This document shows, one piece after another, positions 28,189 through 35,693 of a stretch of 64,000 nt of DNA. The stretch lies in the NCBI RefSeq assembly GCF_006265175.1, contig NZ_VDCQ01000013.1, positions 92,175 to 156,174 of the forward strand, read 5' to 3'. The notes below the pieces were generated by a model. That model saw nothing but the letters and a program-made list of their open reading frames with translations, searched no databases and was not told the DNA's origin. Each line of letters begins with the position of its first letter. The stretch's first letter is position 1. The translations under genes were made by a program, and so were the position numbers. Source of the DNA: Paenibacillus hemerocallicola (GTDB taxonomy: Bacteria; Bacillota; Bacilli; Paenibacillales; NBRC-103111).

Positions 28189-28434
28189 ATGGATATAAAG
28201 GAACTGAAGAGACTTGCTGATACATCGGACGATAATGGTAAGCGAGAGCTTATCTACTTTTTGCAGTCCCGAACCAAGGGTTTGGCGGTTCCAGTTCGAG
28301 CGATTGATGAAATTCAAGAGCAGAAGCATAAAGAGGGACTCGTTTCCCCACATTGCAAAAACCATTCTGTTGTGCGATTTGGGAAGTACGCTGTAAAATC
28401 CCGTACTGGAGATACGCTTTCGGACTTACTATAA
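28189..28434 (+). pseudogene. IS1595-family transposase N-terminal fragment
   Basis: An 81-codon frame whose second half, HKEGLVSPHCKNHSVVRFGK YAVKS, matches the zinc-ribbon leader of IS1595-type transposases (normally CPHC...VVRFGKY...RYRCKxCxKTF). The first zinc Cys has become Ser (SPHC) and the second CxxC pair and the whole DDE domain are missing; the frame ends at GDTLSDLL. It retains a start codon and a good upstream promoter, but cannot encode a transposase. Confidence 0.65.
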
Positions 28435-28448
28435 TCAAGTGAAATTAC

Positions 28449-28480
28449 GAAGCCGGAAGTTATGAGCGGCTTCCATTTTT
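28449..28480 (+). terminator. Rho-independent terminator
   Basis: GAAGCC (28449-28454) pairs with GGCTTC (28468-28473), followed by CATTTTT. It lies 15 bp after the IS1595 fragment. Confidence 0.65.
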
Positions 28481-28509
28481 GAACTAACGAAGTACGATAG
28501 CTCAATAAG

Positions 28510-28536
28510 CCGCCTCTATAACGAGGCGGTTTTCTT
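28510..28536 (+). terminator. Rho-independent terminator
   Basis: A perfect 7-bp stem CCGCCTC / GAGGCGG (28510-28516, 28523-28529) with a TATAAC loop and TTTTCTT tail. It is the second terminator within 90 bp. Confidence 0.75.
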
Positions 28537-28596
28537 ATCGTAAAGATCAACATCAGGATTTAACATAGCCTTAAAAATAAAAGCGCCCCGCCGCAG

Positions 28597-28758
28597 ACTT
28601 CGACCAAATACGAAGAGGACGCCAGACGAACCGCTTATACCGCACTGGTCGACTATGAGAAGGAAAGGTCAGAAAAAATCGATGCCGAGTATAGCATCGA
28701 ATCCATAGGGGATTTTAGTCAACGCAGGTTGGATTTGAAAGTCATTCAACAAATATAA
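28597..28758 (+). pseudogene. Unidentified gene fragment
   Basis: A 53-residue open frame without start codon ends at TAA 28756-28758. Its composition is protein-like (TALVDYEKERSEKIDAEYSI, ESIGDFSQRRLDLKVIQQ), strongly charged and probably helical, as in the C-terminal end of a larger protein. I do not recognise the family. It is closed by a strong stem-loop, as real gene ends are. Confidence 0.35.
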
Positions 28759-28797
28759 GCCACGAACCCCGATCGCGATAAGAGGGGGTCGTGGCTT
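28757..28797. terminator. Strong stem-loop after the gene fragment
   Basis: AAGCCACGA (28757-28765) pairs perfectly with TCGTGGCTT (28789-28797), with further C/G pairing inside (CCCC/GGGG). There is no T-run, so this may be a processed or factor-dependent 3' end. The next 220 bp to 29022 hold no gene I can support. Confidence 0.5.
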
Positions 28798-29022
28798 GTA
28801 TCTGCTTATAGAAGCGGGACTGCTCAAGTTTTGCTGGAAACAACAGCGAGCGAAGGCCTTTCTGCTCACGCAGCAGAGCTATTCGCTTCCTGAATGCTTG
28901 CGGCAAGCGTCGCCGAAAGTGAAGAAAAGTATAAGCCACTTGTGCGATTGCTGTATGTCGCTGGAAGGAGGCGAGTGCTAGAATGAAAAGCAAGTCGGGA
29001 AGGAAATGTGGTGCAACCCGCG

Positions 29023-29844
29023 TTACATACGGTAGGCCTGCCGATATTCCGATGGACTGATCTGCATTTTTTGAGAAAAAACCCGACTGAAGTAAAAACC
29101 GTTGCTATACCCGCATTGCGGAGCAATTTCGTCCAAGGTCAGCTTGGTTTCCCGCAGAAGGGAGCTTGCCTTGTCCAGACGCAGTTCGCTGACATACTCG
29201 CTTGGATTTACGCCGAATTTGCGGCGAAAACGGCGGCTGAACTGCACGGTGCTCAGACCGAGACGGGCTGCCAGCTCACTGAGCACAACTATTTCGAAAG
29301 CACTTTCTTTCAAAAGGGACTCCGCTTTGCTCATCAAGGGATCGTCCGCGGCGCGGCGCGCGGCGCGCTGTTGGGCTCCCCGCTCCCGTTCCCATTCCAG
29401 CTGCTCCCACAATTCCTGCAGCAGGAAATTTCTGCGGACGATGATGAGCGGGGTACGGCGTCTTGCGAGCATGGCGATGTACCCGTAGGTAGAGACAAAA
29501 CGGTGCTTGTCCCGAATGGTACTCTTGCCAACGGGACTTGGGTGCAGCCGGTCCGCGGAGGCCAGCTCCTGACCTGCCGCATACCAGGAGAAATACATGA
29601 CTACGAACGTAGCCGGTGAAAGCATTTCGCGGTACAGCACTGTATCTGGCGGACAAAGCACAAGATCGCCTTTCTCGGCGATGCCTTCATTCTTTCCAAT
29701 CCGAAATCGGAAGCTTCCGCCTGCTACGATGAACAGGACCCACATCGGGCAGCGGTCCCTCTCCTTAACAAATTGTGCTTTTTGTTCCCAGCGCGTCACG
29801 ATATGGACAACCGGAGTCAGCTCTCTGGGACGGTAGCTTTGCAT
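29023..29844 (-). CDS. AraC-family transcriptional regulator
   Basis: A 273-residue regulator with an N-terminal cupin sensor (~20-130, IGKNEGIAEKGDLVLCPPDT) and a C-terminal double helix-turn-helix (~170-270: LSELAARLGLSTVQFSRRFR, LDEIAPQCGYSNGFYFSRVF, SPSEYRQAY). The ATG at 29844 follows GGTGGTGA; an in-frame ATG 90 bp further upstream has no ribosome site. It is divergent from the Tat-exported beta-helix gene at 29969 with 124 bp between them, so it probably activates that gene and the following lipoprotein gene in response to a sugar (inference). Confidence 0.88.
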   Translation of the reverse strand: MQSYRPRELTPVVHIVTRWEQKAQFVKERDRCPMWVLFIVAGGSFRFRIGKNEGIAEKGDLVLCPPDTVLYREMLSPATFVVMYFSWYAAGQELASADRLHPSPVGKSTIRDKHRFVSTYGYIAMLARRRTPLIIVRRNFLLQELWEQLEWERERGAQQRAARRAADDPLMSKAESLLKESAFEIVVLSELAARLGLSTVQFSRRFRRKFGVNPSEYVSELRLDKASSLLRETKLTLDEIAPQCGYSNGFYFSRVFSQKMQISPSEYRQAYRM

Positions 29845-29968
29845 GCTGGAATCACCACCCAATACGGATATATGCTTACCATACCGGATTGCAGTCAGGA
29901 AAAAAAGAGGCATTTTGGAATGAAATGCTGCCATGCAACAGTCTTGACCAATTAGGAGGAGTGAAGAG

Positions 29969-32389
29969 ATGACGAATATGCAAAATGCCGCAAGAATGAG
30001 CCGGCGGCAAATGATTGCCCTGACTTCATTGGGAGTGGCGGGAATAGCCGGGGGAGTCTTTCATCACACGTCAAGGGCGGAAAACAGGACGTCCGAGAAG
30101 GAGTGCGAAGGGGTGCGGGTTGCAACTTCGGCTGAACTGCGAGCAGAGGCTTCCCCGGATGAGGAGCATGTGTACTTGAACCGGGAGTTGGGCGCGCACT
30201 ATTATTTCGATCCCGGCGATACGACGTCAACCGATAATGGGCGCCATACGATCGTCAGCGATTCCGGACACCGATTCAAACATCTTCCAAGTCCGTTTCA
30301 AACGGAGGTGCATGCGAAGCAGTACAATGCATCGGGCTCCGCTCAAGCCACGACTGGCAGCATCCCAGCAGGCAGCCAACAGCTTACGGTTGCAGATCCT
30401 GCTGACTTTGAAGTGGGGCAGGGGATTTTGATCGCAGGCGCCGGCAATGTCCAGCTTAAGGAAGTCATTACGCTTGTGATTGAAGAGGACGCATGGCATA
30501 CAGGCGCGGTGCAGGTTCAGCTTCCCGGAGAAGCTGTCCAAAGCGTAGATGTGACAGCCGTGCACGAAACGATCGAGCTGACCGTGACAACAGGATGCTC
30601 GCAGTCCGGACAAATCGCGCTCGTATTGGATCAGGTGGAGTTTTTGCTGCCGGTCGAGGCCGGGGAGACGGCTGTACAAATCGCAGATCGCATTCGGGAA
30701 TCGTTTTTTGAGCGTTGGGCCATATCGGGCTCGAGTGGAACGGATACAGTGACATTGACGTATGAGACGCCGGGCATGCGAAATGATTCGTTCTTTTATG
30801 CGCAAGGCACCGGCGTACAAATCGGCTTGCAGGCTGTAAAGGGAGCACGGACTACGAAGCGGGACATTGCGGCGCAGTTGAAAAGCAAGTCGTTTCAGAA
30901 CTGGAAGACAGGCGGCTATAACAAATCCAACGTCGTCTTTTTCATTGCCAAAAACCAAGGGGCGATGGGGGGAGAGCATGCGGAGGTCCAGTTTGGTTCA
31001 ACAGGCGTAACCGGGCGGATGGAGGTTGTCCAGTACGGCGCGAGCATGGTCACGACGATTACCGCGATAAACGGAAACACGATTACGTTGCAGACAACTG
31101 CCCTGCGTGCGACAAGCGACGTCTACGTGGGACATGACGACACGGCGGCGCTGTCGCAAGCGTTGGCGGCGGCAGCGGGAAAAGTCCTGGACATTCCCGA
31201 GGGCACCTATCTGTTGAGCAATTCCTTGCAAGTGCCGGCGAGCACGGCGGTCAGAGGCGCCGGCAAGCAATCCACCATTTTGCAGTTTCAAATGCTGCAA
31301 AAGCCGGGAATGGTTGTGGCCAAAGAAAGCCATCACGTTTATATCGGACAGCTGCAATTGAAAAATATATGCGCGCCCGATGCCTATTACAACGGCAGTG
31401 ACACAGAGGTTCACGGGATTAATATCCTTGGCGCGCAAGGAACGACGGTGGAACATTGCTGGCTTGACAACTGCGACGACAGCGGAATACGGGTCGGCTA
31501 TACAGGGACGACTCTGTCGTCGGGGACGCGGCTGCTGCACAACATGGTGAAAAATACGTCGGAAGGCGCCGGCATTGAAGTGATCCGCGGAGAGGATTGT
31601 CTGATGATCGGCAACTATATCAAGGATTGTTCGCAGCATGCGGTGCGCTTATGCGGCGCCAGAAAGCCGATAGCGATTGGGAACACGGCAGAGAGCAGTC
31701 TGGACGGGTTCAATATTCAAGGCTTCGGCGACGGCCGGAACGTGACGCAGCGAACGCAAGATTTTATCATTGAGAGCAATGTCATCAAGGAGCCGAACGG
31801 CCCGGGCATCCTCCTGTCCAGCCAATCCAATAGCGGACTCATTGCGAACAACTGGCTTGAAAGCACGCAGGGACAAATTGGCGTTAATGTGATTACCTCT
31901 GTCGTCAAGGAAGGACAGCGGCGTACGACGTTTGATGTGACGATCCAGGGCAATATGATCAAGGGATTCAACCGCGCCATTTCGATTCGGGGCGATCAGA
32001 ATCATATTGTGATTCGCGGCAACACCATCAAAAATTATTCCGGTCCAACAAGCGCATACGGCGTTTATCTGGATTGCGACGATGTTGGCGATCTGATCAA
32101 CATTGTGATCGAAGGCAATACCTTTCTATGCCGGGCTCGCGATAAATCGGGGATTACGCTGTTTCGCCCCTCCTTGCTGACAAAAGTCGTCGTGCATCGC
32201 AACACGTTCATCATGCGCAGTTCCAATCCTTCTCAAGCTGATATGGCAGCCCGTTATATTAAAAACGCATACACAAGCGGCTACAATGCAGATGCATTGG
32301 AATCGACAATCAGCGGTACGTGTGAGCTGAATGGGACAACAGGAATCACTTCGCATAATACGAACGTGTTTATCGCGCTGCCGGTCTGA
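29969..32389 (+). CDS. Tat-exported right-handed beta-helix protein (pectate-lyase-like)
   Basis: An 806-residue protein whose N-terminus has a twin-arginine signal (MSRRQM followed by a hydrophobic stretch ending near SRA, residue 37), so it is exported folded. Residues ~60-330 contain beta-rich segments that I cannot assign; residues ~390-790 are a parallel beta-helix with repeated short strands and Asn-rich turns (GNYIKDCSQHAVRLCGARK, IEGNTF, VIRGNTIKNYSG), including one YLLSNSLQVPASTAVRGAG segment typical of pectate-lyase-like proteins. The likely role is binding or cleavage of an acidic or branched polysaccharide. The ATG at 29969 follows AGGAGGAG. The lipoprotein gene starts 61 bp downstream. 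Confidence 0.85.
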   Translation: MTNMQNAARMSRRQMIALTSLGVAGIAGGVFHHTSRAENRTSEKECEGVRVATSAELRAEASPDEEHVYLNRELGAHYYFDPGDTTSTDNGRHTIVSDSGHRFKHLPSPFQTEVHAKQYNASGSAQATTGSIPAGSQQLTVADPADFEVGQGILIAGAGNVQLKEVITLVIEEDAWHTGAVQVQLPGEAVQSVDVTAVHETIELTVTTGCSQSGQIALVLDQVEFLLPVEAGETAVQIADRIRESFFERWAISGSSGTDTVTLTYETPGMRNDSFFYAQGTGVQIGLQAVKGARTTKRDIAAQLKSKSFQNWKTGGYNKSNVVFFIAKNQGAMGGEHAEVQFGSTGVTGRMEVVQYGASMVTTITAINGNTITLQTTALRATSDVYVGHDDTAALSQALAAAAGKVLDIPEGTYLLSNSLQVPASTAVRGAGKQSTILQFQMLQKPGMVVAKESHHVYIGQLQLKNICAPDAYYNGSDTEVHGINILGAQGTTVEHCWLDNCDDSGIRVGYTGTTLSSGTRLLHNMVKNTSEGAGIEVIRGEDCLMIGNYIKDCSQHAVRLCGARKPIAIGNTAESSLDGFNIQGFGDGRNVTQRTQDFIIESNVIKEPNGPGILLSSQSNSGLIANNWLESTQGQIGVNVITSVVKEGQRRTTFDVTIQGNMIKGFNRAISIRGDQNHIVIRGNTIKNYSGPTSAYGVYLDCDDVGDLINIVIEGNTFLCRARDKSGITLFRPSLLTKVVVHRNTFIMRSSNPSQADMAARYIKNAYTSGYNADALESTISGTCELNGTTGITSHNTNVFIALPV

Positions 32390-32450
32390 TTCTTTCCGCT
32401 GCAAGATCAGAAATCGGTCTCTTATTAGGTTATGGGGGGGGAACAGCAGG

Positions 32451-33788
32451 ATGAAAAAAAAGGCGGCTCAATGGACGTTGGGCGGTATGCTCGCAGTCGC
32501 CCTGACATTGACAGCATGCGGCAAAACCGATAACGGGACAACTGCTGACCCTAACGACAGTCAAGCTCCGGTGAAATCCATTGCCCAGGAGGCGGCGGAA
32601 GTCGTCTTTTATTCAAACAACGGCGATTCGGCGGAAAGCTTTGATTACCGCTTTGGAGTCGCGTTGCGCAAGAAGTTTCCAAACTGGACGATTACGTACA
32701 TTCAGCGTGAGGGTGCCGGGACGGATTTGCCCGACCTGCTTTCGGCAGGTACAAGATTTGATATCTTCTTCCAGTCGATCGGCAATTTTGAGGCGCAGGC
32801 GTTCCCGGCCGGCATTCAGTACGATATGACGGAGCTGATCAAACGTCAGGGGATGGACCTGAGCCGGCTCGACGCGACGGTTGTCGATGCGGTCAAGCAA
32901 GCATCGGGAGGGAAGCTTTACGGCATCCCCGTTTTCACGAACAATTTGGTACTTTACTACAACAAAACGATCTTTGACAAGTTCGGTGTCACGTATCCGA
33001 AAGACGGGATGCGCTGGGAGGAAATGATCGACATTGCGAAGAAGCTCACCCGCAATGAAGGCGGTGTGCAGTACTACGGTTTTTCGCATTCCCCGACGCA
33101 CACGGTTCGGCTCAATCCGCTATCGATTCCGAACGCCGATCTGCAGCAGGTTACGCCGACGATCAACAAGGATGAGCGCTGGAAGCAGTTTTATCAGGCA
33201 TTCTATCTGGACCCGATGCGTGGCCAAGGGTATTTGGAGGGGATTCAGAAGCTGAATAAAATTCCGGACCATAACATGTTCGTCAAGGACAAAACAGTCG
33301 GGATGTTCGCTTATTTGTCCAGTCTGGTCTACGTCTGGGAAGAGCAGTTTAAAGGCGTCGATTGGGATATGGTCGCTCTGCCTACACTGGACAGCCAAAA
33401 AGGCGTAGGCTCGCAATCGTACCCGACCTATTTCGGCCTGACTGCTATGGCTCGGAACAAGGAAGCGTCAATGGAAGCGCTCAACTATCTGATATCGGAT
33501 GAGTTCCAAGCGGCAATGGCGCGTAAGGGCATTATGCCTGTGCTGAAAAACGACGCGATTCAAAAGGAACTCGGTCAGGATTCGATTTACAAGGATAAAA
33601 ACTGGAAAGCTGTCTTCTATAACCGGTTTGCCCCGATTCCGCCGAAAGCGGACTACGACGCCGGGCTGGTTAACGAATACGTCAAGGCGGGAAATCAGAT
33701 TGCCTTCGATAAAATGGATATGAACAGCGCACTGCGCCAAGCGGAAGAAGAAGGACAGAAAAAAATTGCCGCGTTTAAAAGCAAATAA
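32451..33788 (+). CDS. ABC transporter solute-binding lipoprotein
   Basis: A 445-residue family-1 solute-binding protein with lipobox LTAC (lipidated Cys at 23) and the paralogue signatures YYNKTIFDKFGVTYPKDGM, WEEMIDIAKKLTR, GGVQYYGF and C-terminal MNSALRQAEEEGQKKIAAF. ATG 32451 is preceded by a run of eight G and CAGG; the G-run may serve as ribosome site. It directly follows the Tat beta-helix gene, so it probably captures the product of that protein. There is no permease partner here. Its 3' end runs into the interspersed-repeat block at 33787. Confidence 0.9.
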   Translation: MKKKAAQWTLGGMLAVALTLTACGKTDNGTTADPNDSQAPVKSIAQEAAEVVFYSNNGDSAESFDYRFGVALRKKFPNWTITYIQREGAGTDLPDLLSAGTRFDIFFQSIGNFEAQAFPAGIQYDMTELIKRQGMDLSRLDATVVDAVKQASGGKLYGIPVFTNNLVLYYNKTIFDKFGVTYPKDGMRWEEMIDIAKKLTRNEGGVQYYGFSHSPTHTVRLNPLSIPNADLQQVTPTINKDERWKQFYQAFYLDPMRGQGYLEGIQKLNKIPDHNMFVKDKTVGMFAYLSSLVYVWEEQFKGVDWDMVALPTLDSQKGVGSQSYPTYFGLTAMARNKEASMEALNYLISDEFQAAMARKGIMPVLKNDAIQKELGQDSIYKDKNWKAVFYNRFAPIPPKADYDAGLVNEYVKAGNQIAFDKMDMNSALRQAEEEGQKKIAAFKSK

Positions 33789-34210
33789 GAAAAACGTCTA
33801 TCGACGTACTCCAAGGAGGAGCGACCGCGATTTAGCGGAAGTTTTTCTTGGTAAAGAAAGTCGCCCTCCGCTTTAACGCTTTAGCGAAGTTAAACTTTCT
33901 TTAGCGTTAAGAAAAGCTTCTAATCGAAGCCTTTTCCACGACGCATGACCCGGCGTAAGAGGTTGCTTTTCTTGGTAAAGAAAGTCGCCCATCGCTTTAA
34001 CGCTTTAGCGAAGTTAAACTTTCTTTAACGTTAAGAAAAGCTTCTAAACGAAGCCTTTTCCACGACCCATGACCCGGCGTAAGAGGTTGCTTTTCATGCG
34101 ATATCAGGAAGCTCCACCAACGAAGTTTATACGTTCTGATATCTTAAGAAAAACGTCTATCGACGTACTCCAAGGAGGAGCGACCGCGATTTAGCGGAAG
34201 TTTTACTTGG
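33787..34210. repeat. Compound block of interspersed repeats, order A-B-C-B-C-A
   Basis: Three repeat types alternate. Unit A (33787-33851 and 34146-34210) starts AAGAAAAACGTCTATCGACG, includes CCAAGGAGGAGCGACCGCG and ends AGTTTTTCTTGG or a close variant. Unit B (33850-33910 and 33974-34034) is bounded by perfect inverted arms TAAAGAAAGT / ACTTTCTTTA with CGCTTTAACGCTTTAGCG inside. Unit C (33909-33973 and 34033-34095) starts AAGAAAAGCTTCTAA and ends GGTTGCTTTTC. B and C recur at 23424-23551. Each unit can fold into a hairpin, since the ends AAGAAAA / TTTTCTT are complementary. The units fill the whole gap between the lipoprotein gene and the SGNH esterase gene. Confidence 0.85.
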
Positions 34211-34267
34211 CGTAGAACATTAAGAAGGAAGGGAATGTGCGATGGCGATACGAGCTAAACGCTTTGG

Positions 34268-35044
34268 GTGCTTCCGGCAATGCTTCTCATTGCAGCAGTG
34301 TTCTTATTCCAATATACGGCAAGTGGCGAAGGTGAAGGGGCGTTGGATACAGGCGGCGATGAAGAGGGGACCGTTTTTCTGATCGGCGATTCTACCGTTG
34401 CAAGTTATCCGGCGAACAAAGCACCTTTAACCGGATGGGGCCAGGTAATCGGTTCCTTCCTCAAAGAAGGAGTCGCGGTCGAGAACGATGCCGTTTCCGG
34501 AACAAGCTCCAAAAGCTTTGTAGATGCTGGCTACTGGGCGACCACGCTGGGCAAGATGCAGAGCGGAGATTATCTGTTCATTCAATTCGGGCACAATGAC
34601 CAGAAGTCGGATCCGACCTGGCATACCGATCCGTTTACGACCTACAAGGCGTATTTGGGCCAGTATATCACCGAGGCGCGGGCGAAGGGCGTATTTCCGG
34701 TGCTGGTTACCTCTGCGGAACGGCGGCGTTTCAACAGTGAAGGAACGATTACCCCTTCCCATAAGCAATATCCGACGGCCATGAAGCAACTGGGAGACGA
34801 GATGGATGTGCCTGTCATCGATTTGGCTGCCCAAAGTGCGGCGCTGTATGAGGCATGGGGAGTGGAAGGCTCCAAACAGCTGTTTTTATTCCTGGAGCCG
34901 GGGGACAGTCCCAACTATCCCGATGGAAAAGAAGACAATACGCATTTCCAGACGATCGGAGCGCTGGAGCTGGCAGGTTTGGTCGCGCAAAGTGTGAAGG
35001 ATCAAGACATTACACCGCTTCGATCTCTGCTGAAGTGTCCCTGA
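34268..35044 (+). CDS. Exported GDSL/SGNH esterase (rhamnogalacturonan acetylesterase-like)
   Basis: A 258-residue SGNH hydrolase: block I FLIGDSTVASY (Ser in GDST), block III FGHNDQKSDP, block V DNTHFQTIGA (Asp/His). These match the CE12 rhamnogalacturonan acetylesterase type that deacetylates pectin side regions. The GTG at 34268 gives a hydrophobic export segment (LPAMLLIAAVFLFQYTAS). However, a better-placed ATG at 34242 after AAGAAGGAAGGG opens in another frame (MAIRAKRFG) that would complete the signal peptide if a frameshift near 34262-34268 were corrected, so the true start may be broken or the sequence may carry an indel. It lies downstream of the beta-helix and lipoprotein genes. 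Confidence 0.8.
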   Translation: MLPAMLLIAAVFLFQYTASGEGEGALDTGGDEEGTVFLIGDSTVASYPANKAPLTGWGQVIGSFLKEGVAVENDAVSGTSSKSFVDAGYWATTLGKMQSGDYLFIQFGHNDQKSDPTWHTDPFTTYKAYLGQYITEARAKGVFPVLVTSAERRRFNSEGTITPSHKQYPTAMKQLGDEMDVPVIDLAAQSAALYEAWGVEGSKQLFLFLEPGDSPNYPDGKEDNTHFQTIGALELAGLVAQSVKDQDITPLRSLLKCP

Positions 35045-35160
35045 TCCGGTTCAACTAGTAGCGTTTCAGAAATTCGTTCCTCAAGCTCGCCATCGAGAAG
35101 CCGAAGGAAACACAGCGCGGCAGCACAGGTCAGGGAAGCCGGAAAAGACGGGGGCGAAAC

Positions 35161-35344
35161 GGAACAAAAAGTTCCGCTAATCGCCTCCGAAGGCAGCCAA
35201 AAGGGCATCAGCGGAACGATTTTTTCCTCTATTCTATGAAAAAAACGGTTTCACGGGCATTGAGACGCCAATAGAGGAACTCGTTGTTCCGCTAAGCCGA
35301 TGTTTCGTTGTCGTTTTGCAGAATAGAGGAACTTTTTGTTCCGC
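35161..35344. repeat. Cluster of short hairpin repeats (AATAGAGGAAC...GTTCCGC)
   Basis: Four related units lie within 185 bp: GGAACAAAAAGTTCCGCT (35161-35178), an inverted copy AGCGGAACGATTTTTTCCTC (from 35209), and two direct copies AATAGAGGAACTCGTTGTTC and AATAGAGGAACTTTTTGTTC (from about 35270 and 35321). Each can form a GGAAC/GTTCC hairpin. No gene overlaps them. Confidence 0.7.
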
Positions 35345-35486
35345 GACCGCTCGCCCCCTGCCCGGCTTAGCGCTCCTTGTACCTCAGCCGAGCCGACTGT
35401 AAGAGACGAACTTGCGAAACGTTCAACTAGCTGTGGCTCAAGGCGACGGATTCCGGATGCCGACCCCAACTCGCGGCTTCCGGACA

Positions 35487-35536
35487 AACAAGGCACTACC
35501 CCGCTGTATCGGCAAGCGGGGTTCGTGCCTTGTTTT
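35487..35536 (+). terminator. Strong terminator upstream of the ABC exporter genes
   Basis: AACAAGGCAC (35487-35496) pairs with GTGCCTTGTT (35525-35534) and an inner CCCCGCT/AGCGGGG stem extends it, followed by TTGG. It isolates the exporter operon from upstream transcription. Confidence 0.75.
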
Positions 35537-35627
35537 GGCTTGCCTTTGCGGTAGAAATTAATTAAAAAAAACTGTAGGGCAAGCGTATATGATACGATAG
35601 AAAAGTTGGGTTTGCCTGCGGAATCGC

Positions 35628-35658
35628 TTGATTCACAGGCGAACATATGTGCTATAAT
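35628..35658 (+). promoter_or_regulatory. Promoter of the ABC exporter operon
   Basis: TATAAT at 35653-35658 is preceded by TG (extended -10) and by TTGATT at 35628-35633 with a 19-bp spacer. The first gene starts 36 bp downstream of the -10. Confidence 0.6.
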
Positions 35659-35693
35659 GAATGTTGTAACGGATGCGAGGAGAGGTGAACGGT

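Noticed and set aside
28189..28434. Toxin-antitoxin or small regulatory protein
   Set aside because: The HCKNHSVVRFGKY segment fits the zinc-ribbon leader of IS1595 transposases better, and no partner gene is adjacent.
29008..29619. Plus-strand frame of 203 codons
   Set aside because: It is antisense to the AraC regulator, whose helix-turn-helix motifs are clear.
33787..34210. Repeat block considered as a CRISPR array
   Set aside because: The units are of three kinds that abut each other and there are no unique spacers of constant length.
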